From the NCBI RefSeq assembly GCF_947492405.1, contig NZ_CANLMP010000002.1, positions 248,001 to 312,000 of the forward strand: 64,000 bases of DNA. Direction: 5' to 3'. Shown here one piece after another: positions 42,981 to 51,798 of this stretch. The translations under genes were made by a program, and so were the position numbers. The stretch comes from an uncultured Aquimarina sp. Its GTDB lineage: Bacteria; Bacteroidota; Bacteroidia; Flavobacteriales; Flavobacteriaceae. The first letter of the stretch is position 1; each line of letters begins with the position of its first letter. Under the pieces are notes generated by a model, which was not told the DNA's origin, ran no database searches, and saw nothing but the letters and a program-made list of their open reading frames with translations.

Positions 42981-44051
42981 ATGAAGAATTTAAGAAAAGA
43001 ATTTCCAATACTATCACAAAACACTTATCTTAATACAGCATCCTCTGGATTACTATATGATTCCTTATTAGAGTATAGACAAGAGCATGATTTTGATTTT
43101 CTAATTGGGGGAAGTATATTTAGAGATACACAACAAGATTTTTTAACTAGTGTAAAAAAGTCAGTCGGGGATTTTTTGGGATGTGAATCACAAAACACAG
43201 TATTAACTCCTAATTTTTCTCTTGGTTTCAATACGATCCTAAACGGATTAGAAAAAAACAAAAAAGTACTTCTATTGGATAAGGATTACCCTTCTGTAAA
43301 CTTTTCAGTAATCAATAAAGGTTTTAAGGTTTGTTATGCTGAAGTAAATACATCTTTAGAACAAAATATCGAAGAAGCTTTAATAAAGCATACGCCTGAT
43401 GTTTTTGCTTTTAGTTTAGTTCAATACATTAACGGAATTGCCATTGATCTCAATTTTCTAAAACAATTAAAACTAAAAAATCCTAAATTATTAATCATTG
43501 CAGATGGAACACAATTTTGTGGAACTAAGATCTTTAATTTTAGTACATCGGGAATTGACATTCTGGGGTCTAGTGGTTATAAGTGGTTATTAGGAGGTTA
43601 TGGAAATGGTTTTATATTATTTAAAGAGGGGATTCTAGATCTAATTACACCTAACGCATATAAAAATGCGGGTGTTGATACCAATTATGATTCCTCGTAT
43701 ACAAGCTTACAAGCCAGATATGAATGCGGACACCTAGATACATTTAATTTCGGTAGTTTACAGTATTCTCTAGAATTCTTATCAAAAATAGGACTTGCTA
43801 CAATTGAAAAAGACATAAACAAATTAACATCTTACGCTAAAACAGAATTTGGTAATTTAAATTTGTTAGAAAAGGACGTTTTAGAAAGAAATAATCATAG
43901 CTCCATTTTCAATATAAAGGGTGACCAAAAACTATATAATACTCTAAAAGAAAAAAATATTATTACATCTCTCAGAGGAGATGGTATCAGAATAAGTCTT
44001 CATTTTTACAATACAATCAATGATATTGATAAATTATTAGAAAATATCTAA
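42981..44051 (+). CDS. Class V aminotransferase-fold PLP enzyme (cysteine desulfurase-like)
   Basis: A 356-residue PLP enzyme. It begins FPILSQNTYLNTASSGLL, has the PLP-binding Asp in LLIIADGTQFCG, and the Schiff-base Lys in LGSSGYKWLLGGYGNGF. The fold is that of class V aminotransferases, but I see no clear active Cys loop as in SufS or IscS, so desulfurase activity is doubtful. Other options are isopenicillin epimerase-like or kynureninase-like members. It stands alone, divergent from the DHFR fusion gene. Confidence 0.85.
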   Translation: MKNLRKEFPILSQNTYLNTASSGLLYDSLLEYRQEHDFDFLIGGSIFRDTQQDFLTSVKKSVGDFLGCESQNTVLTPNFSLGFNTILNGLEKNKKVLLLDKDYPSVNFSVINKGFKVCYAEVNTSLEQNIEEALIKHTPDVFAFSLVQYINGIAIDLNFLKQLKLKNPKLLIIADGTQFCGTKIFNFSTSGIDILGSSGYKWLLGGYGNGFILFKEGILDLITPNAYKNAGVDTNYDSSYTSLQARYECGHLDTFNFGSLQYSLEFLSKIGLATIEKDINKLTSYAKTEFGNLNLLEKDVLERNNHSSIFNIKGDQKLYNTLKEKNIITSLRGDGIRISLHFYNTINDIDKLLENI

Positions 44052-44360
44052 AAAAATCTTCTCAAAAGAGTATATTATTTCTACAGTACATGTAGAAAAA
44101 TAGCACAATAGTCATACTATCAAAATATACAATAAGTGATTTCTACTAAGATCTCAAAAATGGCATAATTTTTAGAATATCTAAGCAGTTGTTATTGATT
44201 AATTACCAACCACAAAATCATAACAGATAACTACAAATTGGTATTCACCAAATATTGTTTTGGTATCCAAATATATAGAAGCAAAGAAGTATCTTTCTTG
44301 TTATAACAATATAACCAATAGATTACCCAATTTTCTTAAATCGTAAACACAAAAAATGTC
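44052..44360. other. 309-base non-coding gap
   Basis: AT-rich, no ORF supported. It holds a short hairpin at 44078-44098 (TTTCTACA, five bases, TGTAGAAA) that could end the class V aminotransferase transcript. No clear TAnnTTTG box before the gene at 44361. Confidence 0.5.
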
Positions 44361-47258
44361 ATGAAAAAACTCAACTTATTTCTCACATCTCTATTCTTAT
44401 TAATCACTTTTTTAAGTAACTCACAAGAAGTACCTATACCTAATAATAATTCGAATAATATAATTGCTAAGGTAGTAGGTCAAGAAGACAAAGTGCTACA
44501 TATGTCTGCTAATCTAGTAGTAGATACTCCTGAAGATTTATTCGTTTATATAGATAGAGCGAAAGCAGCGGGAGCCAATACTGTATTATATTCAGATTCT
44601 AAATTAAACTCTTATGGCCTTAATGGAACAGCAGGATCGAGATGGGACGAAAGGATTCAAGTATTAGTAGATGGAATTAAAGAAAGAGGAATGAAACTAC
44701 ATTTCATTACTATTACTATGGGTTTTGCTGGTTCATTAATAGCTTCTGATCCCAATTTAACTACTGGCTATCCAATTGAAGAACAAGAATTACAAGCCTT
44801 AAATGGAGAGCTTATTCCTATTAAGTCTTCTAATCTAGTTAATGGAGATTTTGAAAATTTTGATGGAAATGAAGTTCTTCAATGGGGATTCCAAGATGCA
44901 ATAGGAGAACGTACTTTTATTGATACAATTATTAAAAAAAGTGGTAATGCATCTTTTAGAGCAGAAGCAGTTAACAATGAAGATTCAAGAATTTTTACAG
45001 TTTTTGATGTTAAGCCATTTCATCAATATACATTGAAGTTTTGGATTAAAACTGAGAATTTAACTGCTAGAAACCTAGCGGCTCTTATAAGAGATGAGAA
45101 TAACAGGGAGCGTACTTTAACAAATTTACATTTATCTCTCCCTAACGATAATGGAGGAAGAAAATATTATAATGGATCCAATAATCTAACTACGGTTGGT
45201 TGGGAAGAAGTTCGTATTGCATTTAATAGCTTAAATGCGACACAAGTTAATCTAGCATTAGCAGTTTTTGGAGGTCAACAAGGGACTATTTGGTGGGACG
45301 ATATAGAAGTTATTGATTCTCCTGCTCTTAACTGGTTAAATCGAGAAGATTTACCAAAATCTTTAAAACACAGTAATGGTCAAACGCTTTCGTTTGGGTC
45401 TGATGTTACACCAATAAAAGATGATCAATTAGGCATCTCCGGGTTTCCTGGCGCATTTGATACTCAACATTTAGCTCCTAAAATAATAATAAATAATTCT
45501 GCTAACATAAAAGAAGGTGATATCGTAAAAATAAACGGATATCATGGGCTTCCAACTGCAAGCGGACAAATATCTGCTTCTTGGAATCATCCCGAGATAT
45601 ACACCAGAATGCGTACAATACATCAAAAACTTTATAATGATTTTCAACCAGATGGATTTATGCTCAACTATTCGGAAATAAGAACAGGTGGATGGGAACC
45701 ATTAGACACACAAATAGGAAATTCTGGTGCTGCCTTAGCAACCAGTATAGAGCGTGCTTTCGATGACCTTTTTGAAGTCGCACCGGATGCGACGTATTAT
45801 TTTTGGAGTGATATGATCGATCCTGAACATAATGCTATTGCTGACTATTATCAAGTTAACAACACATTAGATCAATCTTGGGTAACCGTGGATCCCAATA
45901 AAGTTATACTAGCAACCTGGTGGGAAGGCCAAAAGATTGTCGATAAAGGTACAAAGTCGCTTAAGTTTTTCTCTGATTTAGGTTTTAAACAAATTGTAGG
46001 CGCATTTTATGATGCTGATGTCGATCTTAATTTCAACCAATGGCAAACTGCTTCTCAAGGTGTAGAAAATGTTATTGGTTCAATTTATGCAACATGGGTT
46101 AAACCTCGTGACTTCTCTCAAATAGAAAATTTTGGTAATTTATGGTGGTCACAAAATGAAATAAACGATGAAATCATATCGATAGATGGTCCTGACGTAG
46201 TTTCTCCCGGTGATACTGGAATAATAAATTTAGAGTATTCAGCATCGGCAACTAGAGATATCATTCTTTCTCTACAACTTAATAGAGCCCCGTGGACCAA
46301 CTATGGTGTCGCGATCACTACAGTTCCTCCAGGAACAGATAGTATAGAAATTGAAGTTGTAGTAAATGAAAATATACCAATAGCGGATAACGATTATAAA
46401 TGGTTATCTTATATAGTTCCAGAAAATGAAAATTGGAATAGTCGTTTTGATGATCTTCAAGAAATAAATATTAGCGCTATAAACAATGACACAGAAATAG
46501 ATATTAGTGGAGTACTATGGAGGTTAGAAAATAAAGCTACCAAACAATGGATAAGAACAAAAGGATGTTCTAATGATTATAGCGAAACCATTCCATTAGT
46601 TGTCACTTCTACTAATAATACAGGAAACTGCACAATGTTTGAATTTATTCCTACCGATGATGGATATTACTTTCTACAAAATAAAGCAACGAATGGAAGA
46701 TACCGACCAAAAGATTGTAGTAACACTTCTAATGATTCTATTGAAATAGTGCAAGTAAGTCCAGGTTCTTTTGGATGGTGCGAACAGTGGAAATTAGTAG
46801 CAACAGATGAAGAAGGATATTTTAGAATCCAAAATAGACAAACAAGTAGCTGGATAAGATCGCAAGGATGCTCTGCAATCATTGATGAATCTATTCCAAT
46901 CACACAAGTATCTCAAGGGTATACAGGCAATTGTACCAAATGGAAATTAATTGATGTAAATGATAGTCCATTAAACAGAGACTTTGTTATTACTAATGAT
47001 GAAGAGGAAATAAAACTATTTCCTAACCCTGTGAGTAATAAAATATCTATTCTAACATCCCAAAACAATGCCAATAAAATTGTAGCAATCAACATCTATG
47101 ATTTACAAGGAAGAAAACAGATGACAATTGATACTCAGAAATTAGCAACCGAAAAAAACAATATTGAAATATCTGGTCTGTCCAATGGTCTTTACATATT
47201 ATCAGCTAAATACCTGAAAAAAGGAACTCAAAATATAAAATTCATGGTTAAACACTAG
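44361..47258 (+). CDS. Secreted multi-domain TIM-barrel protein with inserted CBM, trefoil and T9SS domain
   Basis: A 965-residue exported protein. Signal peptide 1-21. A TIM-barrel-like domain starts at about 45 (LHMSANLVVDTPEDL), is broken by a CBM4/9-like beta-sandwich at about 158-320 (NGDFENFDGNEVLQWGF to TIWWDDIEVID), and resumes to about 597 (FMLNYSEIRTGGWEP, YYFWSDMIDPEHN, VILATWWEG). It then has the shared module (602-706), three beta-trefoil-like repeats (718-863, each with WIR or YRP then a G/DCS and a later Cys), and a T9SS domain from about 883 (LFPNPVSNKISI). Glu439 and Asp484 are candidate acids, but I do not recognise the enzyme family. Probably polysaccharide-active. Confidence 0.85.
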   Translation: MKKLNLFLTSLFLLITFLSNSQEVPIPNNNSNNIIAKVVGQEDKVLHMSANLVVDTPEDLFVYIDRAKAAGANTVLYSDSKLNSYGLNGTAGSRWDERIQVLVDGIKERGMKLHFITITMGFAGSLIASDPNLTTGYPIEEQELQALNGELIPIKSSNLVNGDFENFDGNEVLQWGFQDAIGERTFIDTIIKKSGNASFRAEAVNNEDSRIFTVFDVKPFHQYTLKFWIKTENLTARNLAALIRDENNRERTLTNLHLSLPNDNGGRKYYNGSNNLTTVGWEEVRIAFNSLNATQVNLALAVFGGQQGTIWWDDIEVIDSPALNWLNREDLPKSLKHSNGQTLSFGSDVTPIKDDQLGISGFPGAFDTQHLAPKIIINNSANIKEGDIVKINGYHGLPTASGQISASWNHPEIYTRMRTIHQKLYNDFQPDGFMLNYSEIRTGGWEPLDTQIGNSGAALATSIERAFDDLFEVAPDATYYFWSDMIDPEHNAIADYYQVNNTLDQSWVTVDPNKVILATWWEGQKIVDKGTKSLKFFSDLGFKQIVGAFYDADVDLNFNQWQTASQGVENVIGSIYATWVKPRDFSQIENFGNLWWSQNEINDEIISIDGPDVVSPGDTGIINLEYSASATRDIILSLQLNRAPWTNYGVAITTVPPGTDSIEIEVVVNENIPIADNDYKWLSYIVPENENWNSRFDDLQEINISAINNDTEIDISGVLWRLENKATKQWIRTKGCSNDYSETIPLVVTSTNNTGNCTMFEFIPTDDGYYFLQNKATNGRYRPKDCSNTSNDSIEIVQVSPGSFGWCEQWKLVATDEEGYFRIQNRQTSSWIRSQGCSAIIDESIPITQVSQGYTGNCTKWKLIDVNDSPLNRDFVITNDEEEIKLFPNPVSNKISILTSQNNANKIVAINIYDLQGRKQMTIDTQKLATEKNNIEISGLSNGLYILSAKYLKKGTQNIKFMVKH

Positions 47259-47282
47259 TGATAAATCTAGCCAAATTAAAAT

Positions 47283-47428
47283 CACAAAACATCAAAACGC
47301 AATAGAATATTGTAGCATTAGAATTTTAGAATAATAACTACATCGTTATCGTTAACATTTAACTGTTAATTGTTGATTAAATTATTGAAAATCTGACCGT
47401 TTCCTCTTTTGTGTTTTGATGTTTTGTG
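47283..47428. repeat. 19-bp inverted repeat pair flanking 108 bp
   Basis: CACAAAACATCAAAACGCA (47283-47301) and TGTGTTTTGATGTTTTGTG (47410-47428) match at 18 of 19 pairs. The flanks on both sides add a further AATTAA-like match after a 3-base shift. This looks like a MITE-like element or a long-range hairpin; no ORF inside. Confidence 0.5.
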
Positions 47429-47478
47429 TTAATTTCACTTAAATTTTATTAACTGAGAATTAATTATAAACTGAAACC

Positions 47479-47775
47479 ATGGCAATAACCAAGCAATACT
47501 TAAAATCAAAACCTATTTGCAAAGTAACCTTTTCCGTTCCAGCTAAAGAAGCTACTAATGTTTGTGTAGCAGGAGAATTTAATCAGTGGAATACCGAAGC
47601 TACTGTATTAAAGAAGTTAAAAAACGGTACGTTTAAAGGAACTTTAAATCTACCGAAAGACCAAAAGTTCGAATTTAAATACGTTGTAGACGGGCAATGG
47701 ACTAACGAAACTGAAGCTGATGGATATCAGTGGAATGATTTTGCTGCTGCAGAGAATAGTTTACTCGTACTTTAA
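47479..47775 (+). CDS. Isoamylase early-set / glycogen-binding-like domain protein
   Basis: A 98-residue single-domain protein of the CBM48/AMPK-beta type: CKVTFSVPAKEATNVCVAGE, FNQWN (carbohydrate-binding Trp), and FEFKYVVDGQWTNE. It has no catalytic domain and no signal peptide, so it may bind glycogen or a protein partner in the cytoplasm. A bidirectional hairpin follows at 47787-47820. Confidence 0.92.
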   Translation: MAITKQYLKSKPICKVTFSVPAKEATNVCVAGEFNQWNTEATVLKKLKNGTFKGTLNLPKDQKFEFKYVVDGQWTNETEADGYQWNDFAAAENSLLVL

Positions 47776-47786
47776 TAAAGAAAAAA

Positions 47787-47820
47787 ATTGAGGTTGTAGC
47801 TATTATTCTACGACCTCAAT
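47787..47820. terminator. Terminator hairpin between convergent genes
   Basis: ATTGAGGTTGTAG (47787-47799) pairs with CTACGACCTCAAT (47808-47820) with one G:T pair; the A run before it gives a T run on the minus strand. It overlaps the last codons of the DUF427 gene (stop at 47803). Confidence 0.7.
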
Positions 47821-48084
47821 ACCTTTCCAGAACGCTACATATCCTTTTATTTGCTTAGCTAAATCACTAGTCTCCGGATAATACCAAGCAGCATCCATAT
47901 TTTCTTTACCGTTTACGGTAACCGTATAGTACGATGCAACTCCTTTCCAAGGGCAATTAGTGTGTGTTTCACTTGATTTAAAAAATTCTTTTTTAATCGC
48001 CTCTGGCGGGAAATAATGATTATTTTCAATCACCTTTATATCATTGCTTTCTGCTATAATCTCATTATTCCAAATTGCTTTCAT
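47803..48084 (-). CDS. DUF427 domain protein
   Basis: A 93-residue single-domain protein: MKAIWNNEIIAESNDIKVIE, NNHYFPPEAI, HTNCPWKGVASYYTVTVNG and AAWYYPET are all DUF427 hallmarks. The fold is a small beta barrel; function unknown. It lies 23 bases after egtD on the same strand, which in Bacteroidota and other phyla is a repeated neighbour pattern with ergothioneine genes. Confidence 0.93.
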   Translation of the reverse strand: MKAIWNNEIIAESNDIKVIENNHYFPPEAIKKEFFKSSETHTNCPWKGVASYYTVTVNGKENMDAAWYYPETSDLAKQIKGYVAFWKGIEVVE

Positions 48085-48107
48085 AGTTTTATTTTTTTAA
48101 TCAAAAT

Positions 48108-49082
48108 CTATTCAGATTTTTTAAACACATAGTTTTTATAATACTCATTTTCATCAGTAAAAGCGCCTGTAATCTTAAATCCTGACTCTTCTGCTAACCA
48201 CTTAACTGTATCATCATCATATTTCTGAGAAATCTCAGTATGAATACTTTCCCAAGCTTCAAAATGTACTTGCAAGGACAAACAATCTATATCTACCGTT
48301 TGTTTTTTTGTACTAACAAGATAACTTTTAGCTGTTCCGGTTTCTGGATCGTATACCTCCCAATGGATAAAAGAATCCAAATCGAAATTTCCTTCAAGTT
48401 CTTTATTGATTCTTGACAAAACATTTTTATTAAATGCTGCAGTCACACCAGATTTGTCGTTATAGGCATCCAAAACTTTCTGCGGATGTTTCTTTTGATC
48501 AAAACCCATAAATATAAGATCATCCGGATGCATTACGGCATTCAATTTTTTCAAAAACTGAATAGCTCTTGGATGCAATAGATTGCCTATATTCGATCCT
48601 AAGACCATAATCACTTTTTTACGGTCACTAATATCTTTTAACCTATCTAAAACTTCAAAATACTCTCCTATCTGTCCCTGTACTTTAAGGCTAGGTAATT
48701 CCTTAAAAAGATTTTTAACTAATCCATCAACAGCATTTTCACTAATATCTATCGGATGATAGGTAACCGCATATTTTTTATCAAGTAATTCGTTTAGCAA
48801 TACCTTTGTTTTTTTACCATCTCCAGCACCCAACTCTACAAGATCAAAACCTTCTTTATTGGTATCGAAACTTTGCAAAATATCAGTCTTATGTAATTGA
48901 AAAATATCATATTCTGCATTAGTAAGATAGTATTCAGGTAAATCCATTATCTTCTGAAAAAGCTTATCTCCTACTTCATCATAAAAGAATTTAGAAGATA
49001 AATATTTAGGAAAAGTCGTTAGACCTTCGTGCACTTCTTTACCGAAAGTACAGGTTAATACGTTTTGATCTTTTGAATTCAT
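48108..49082 (-). CDS. egtD: L-histidine N(alpha)-methyltransferase (ergothioneine synthesis)
   Basis: A 324-residue cytoplasmic enzyme that methylates histidine three times with S-adenosylmethionine to give hercynine. The N-terminal part has KYLSSKFFYDEVGDKLFQ and LPEYYLTNAEYDIF; the SAM loop is DLVELGAGDGKKTKVLL, and the later VLGSNIGNL is family-typical. It is nine bases after egtB and before DUF427 on the minus strand. The two-gene set egtB-egtD is the core ergothioneine pathway; egtA/C are not needed in the short version, and egtE was not seen in this window. Confidence 0.95.
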   Translation of the reverse strand: MNSKDQNVLTCTFGKEVHEGLTTFPKYLSSKFFYDEVGDKLFQKIMDLPEYYLTNAEYDIFQLHKTDILQSFDTNKEGFDLVELGAGDGKKTKVLLNELLDKKYAVTYHPIDISENAVDGLVKNLFKELPSLKVQGQIGEYFEVLDRLKDISDRKKVIMVLGSNIGNLLHPRAIQFLKKLNAVMHPDDLIFMGFDQKKHPQKVLDAYNDKSGVTAAFNKNVLSRINKELEGNFDLDSFIHWEVYDPETGTAKSYLVSTKKQTVDIDCLSLQVHFEAWESIHTEISQKYDDDTVKWLAEESGFKITGAFTDENEYYKNYVFKKSE

Positions 49083-49091
49083 GTATCGGGA

Positions 49092-50258
49092 TTATTTATT
49101 TTTTACTAATCGCAATCCATTAAATTGCCATCTTAGCTGAGGGTGAAAAAAATTACGATAGGTTGGTCTTGTATGATTTTTAGGAGTAGCTATAGAACCT
49201 CCTCGAAGTACTTTTTGATTAACCATAAACTTGCCATTATACTCACCAAGGGCTCCAGGAGCTTTGGAATAATTAGGGTAAGGTAGATAAGCACTTTCTG
49301 TCCATTCCCATCTTGCTCCCCAATCAAAAAATTGTTGTGCTGCTTCCCATTCAAATTCTGTGGGAATACGTTCTCCTTTCCATTGGGAAAAGGCAAATGC
49401 TTCATAATAAGATATGTGTGTTATTGGAGCATTAAGATCCAAGGGGGTCAATCCTCTTAATGTATATTGATAATACTCCTCATCAATTTCATGCCAGTAT
49501 AAAGGTGTTTTTATATAATTATTCTTGATCCAATCCCAAGCTTCTGCGTGCCATAAAAGACTATTTTTATAACCGCCATCATCAATAAATTCTAAATACT
49601 CTTTATTTGTCACAAGACTTTTAGCTATACTATATTCTTCCAAAAACACTTTATGAACTCCTAATTCATTATCATAACAAAAGTTATCTCCTTTATAACC
49701 AATCTCATATACTCCTTCGCTCATTGCATGATACCCTGAGGAAGATAGCATCTTAGGGTTTTCGTTAAAAGCATCATTATACTTAGGCAATAATGGATTA
49801 TTTCCTAATATGTACTTAATATCCGTAAGTAATAATTCCTGATGTTGTTTCTCATGATGGATACCTATCTCTACAAGAGATCTAATTTCTTTAGTATCCA
49901 CCTCCTCTAATAAAGCGTGCAAATTGTTAGTTACGTAATCTCTATACTCGTATACTTCACTAACCGTAGGTCTAGAAAGGTTTCCTCTATTAGTTCTTAT
50001 CACACGTTTACCAATACTTTCATAATAACTATTAAAAACGTACGCAAAATTATCATGAAATCGAGAATAGTCCTTTTTATATTTAGAGAGGATAAACTCT
50101 TCAAAAAACCAAGTTGTATGCCCTAAGTGCCATTTTGGAGGAGAAACATCTACTATAGGTTGAACCACGTAATCTTCTGTCTGAAGTGAAGCACAAATTT
50201 CTTCTGAATGAGCTCTAGTCTCTAACAAAGAAGAAAGTAAATTATCAGTTATTACCAT
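49092..50258 (-). CDS. egtB: Hercynine oxygenase (ergothioneine sulfoxide synthase)
   Basis: 388 residues from the ATG at 50258; the TTG at 50294 would add residues made from the terminator stem and is rejected. EgtB is an iron enzyme that joins a thiol to hercynine. The N-terminal DinB-like domain holds the metal ligands His47 (HLGHTTWFFEEF), His135 and His139 (GIHHEKQHQELL). The C-terminal half is a formylglycine-generating-enzyme fold (ISYYEAFAFSQWKGERIPTE, FEWEAAQQF, NGLRLV). The U tract of an upstream terminator runs directly into this ATG, which may make the gene sensitive to read-through control. Confidence 0.94.
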   Translation of the reverse strand: MVITDNLLSSLLETRAHSEEICASLQTEDYVVQPIVDVSPPKWHLGHTTWFFEEFILSKYKKDYSRFHDNFAYVFNSYYESIGKRVIRTNRGNLSRPTVSEVYEYRDYVTNNLHALLEEVDTKEIRSLVEIGIHHEKQHQELLLTDIKYILGNNPLLPKYNDAFNENPKMLSSSGYHAMSEGVYEIGYKGDNFCYDNELGVHKVFLEEYSIAKSLVTNKEYLEFIDDGGYKNSLLWHAEAWDWIKNNYIKTPLYWHEIDEEYYQYTLRGLTPLDLNAPITHISYYEAFAFSQWKGERIPTEFEWEAAQQFFDWGARWEWTESAYLPYPNYSKAPGALGEYNGKFMVNQKVLRGGSIATPKNHTRPTYRNFFHPQLRWQFNGLRLVKNK

Positions 50259-50292
50259 AAAAAAAGAGTGTATTCGATTTACGAATACACTC
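50259..50292 (-). terminator. Terminator on the minus strand, its U tract next to the egtB start
   Basis: On the minus strand, GAGTGTATTCG (50292-50282), five-base loop, CGAATACACTC (50276-50266), then seven T immediately before ATG at 50258. It ends the transcript of the TonB-domain gene (50363-50791) and leaves no room for a promoter after it. Confidence 0.8.
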
Positions 50293-50362
50293 AAATTTAA
50301 TCATTTTTATCTTGTCACTACTTTACATCAGAGTTAATCCAATGTTAAAAAACTCCAAATAT

Positions 50363-50791
50363 TTATTTTGGTTTAATAAAAGTAATTGGCACTTCATAAG
50401 CAACTGCAATGGGCTTTTTACCCCATTTACCAGGTTTCATCTTAGGAATTGCCCTTATAATTCTAACGGCTTCTCTCTGAAGATATCTATGAGCTCCTTT
50501 TACATCTATTACCTCAGGTTTACCTTTATTATTTATTATAAACTCTACAGTAACGGTCCCCTCTAATCCATCTTTTTCGGCAATTTCGGGATATCTAAAA
50601 TTTCTAATAATGTGATTTCTCAAATTATTATCAAAACATTTAAGTGGACCTTGTCTGGAATCCTCACACTTAGGCCACATCGGTGTAATTCCTTTTTCAT
50701 TTGCATTCTCCTTAGACAGAATAATATTATCCTGAGCAAACAAAAAAGTTGAGCATAAAATTGTTACAATAAGTAGTAGTTTTTTCATCAT
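50363..50791 (-). CDS. TonB C-terminal domain protein
   Basis: A 142-residue exported protein: signal peptide (MMKKLLLIVTILCSTFLFAQ), then a TonB C-terminal domain with YPEIAEKDGLEGTVTVEFII, GKPEVIDVKGAH and the closing strand YEVPITFIK. Classical TonB has a TM anchor and a Pro-rich spacer, which this lacks. It may be a soluble or lipid-independent energy transducer-like partner, or a periplasmic binding protein. It is 24 bases downstream of thyA on the same strand, so it could share a transcript. Confidence 0.88.
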   Translation of the reverse strand: MMKKLLLIVTILCSTFLFAQDNIILSKENANEKGITPMWPKCEDSRQGPLKCFDNNLRNHIIRNFRYPEIAEKDGLEGTVTVEFIINNKGKPEVIDVKGAHRYLQREAVRIIRAIPKMKPGKWGKKPIAVAYEVPITFIKPK

Positions 50792-50815
50792 AAAAATCAG
50801 TTTAAGTTTTGGGGG

Positions 50816-51640
50816 TTAAACTGCAACTGCACCCTTTATATGAGGATGCGGATTATAGTCTTCCAATATGAAGTCATCAAAAACGAAGCCAAAAATATTT
50901 TTCACCTCAGGATTAATCCTTATGGTTGGTAATTTTTTTGGAGTTCTGGATAACTGTAATTCTAATTGTTCTATATGGTTATTATATATATGCGCATCTC
51001 CAAAGGTATGTATAAATTCTCCAGCTTCATATCCACATACTTGTGCCATCATCATTGTAAATAAAGCGTAAGAAGCAATATTGAATGGTACCCCAAGAAA
51101 TATATCAGCGCTTCTTTGATATAGTTGACAAGATAGTTTTCCATCCGCAACATAGAACTGAAAAAAAGCGTGACATGGAGGCAATGCTGCTTTTCCATTG
51201 GCCACATTTTCAGAAAAAGATTTTGAAGTATCTGGTAAAACACTAGGGTTCCAAGCCGACACTAACATTCTTCTACTGTTAGGGTTATTCTTTAAAGCAT
51301 CTACAATTTCTTTAATCTGATCTATTTCATCACCATTCCAATTACGCCATTGGTGCCCATAAACAGGTCCGAGATCTCCATTTTCATCTGCCCATTCATT
51401 CCAAATACGAACTCCATTCTCTTGTAAATACTTAACATTAGTATCTCCATTCAGAAACCACAACAACTCATAAATAATTGATTTAAGATGTAGTTTCTTT
51501 GTAGTAACCATTGGAAAGCCCTCGCTTAGATCAAAACGCATTTGATAACCAAAAACACTTTTAGTTCCCGTTCCAGTTCGATCTCCTTTTTCATTGCCAT
51601 TTTCCAGTACGTGACGTACTAGATCAAGATATTGCTTCAT
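50816..51640 (-). CDS. thyA: Thymidylate synthase
   Basis: A 274-residue cytoplasmic enzyme that methylates dUMP to dTMP using methylene-tetrahydrofolate. Hallmarks are [27 protein letters not shown], the active Cys in [13 protein letters not shown], the substrate-binding [18 protein letters not shown] and [10 protein letters not shown]. Length is normal. It makes dihydrofolate, which the DHFR fusion (41957-42901) would recycle; the two are about 8 kb apart here. Confidence 0.98.
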   Translation of the reverse strand: MKQYLDLVRHVLENGNEKGDRTGTGTKSVFGYQMRFDLSEGFPMVTTKKLHLKSIIYELLWFLNGDTNVKYLQENGVRIWNEWADENGDLGPVYGHQWRNWNGDEIDQIKEIVDALKNNPNSRRMLVSAWNPSVLPDTSKSFSENVANGKAALPPCHAFFQFYVADGKLSCQLYQRSADIFLGVPFNIASYALFTMMMAQVCGYEAGEFIHTFGDAHIYNNHIEQLELQLSRTPKKLPTIRINPEVKNIFGFVFDDFILEDYNPHPHIKGAVAV

Positions 51641-51798
51641 ATTCCCTTCTTAACTTTCTTTTGGGTTTGTTAAATAAATACTAATTCCTGTCAAATATAC
51701 AAAAAATAGGTTTCCAGATATCTATTAATATGTAGATTATGAAATAGTTGTAAAACCTATTTCATAAATGAATATCTTATAAAAAAAATCTAAGATTT

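Noticed and set aside
42981..44051. Assignment as a true cysteine desulfurase
   Set aside because: Fold and PLP Lys fit, but I could not see the conserved active Cys loop or neighbouring Fe-S genes, so only the general class is claimed.
36011..47258. Classical polysaccharide utilisation locus
   Set aside because: Several secreted polysaccharide-active proteins are present but no SusC/SusD pair, SusR or ECF sigma/anti-sigma pair; the genes are also split over strands with unrelated genes between.
50259..50294. Longer TTG start for egtB
   Set aside because: The added residues are encoded by the terminator stem-loop and match no EgtB N-terminus.
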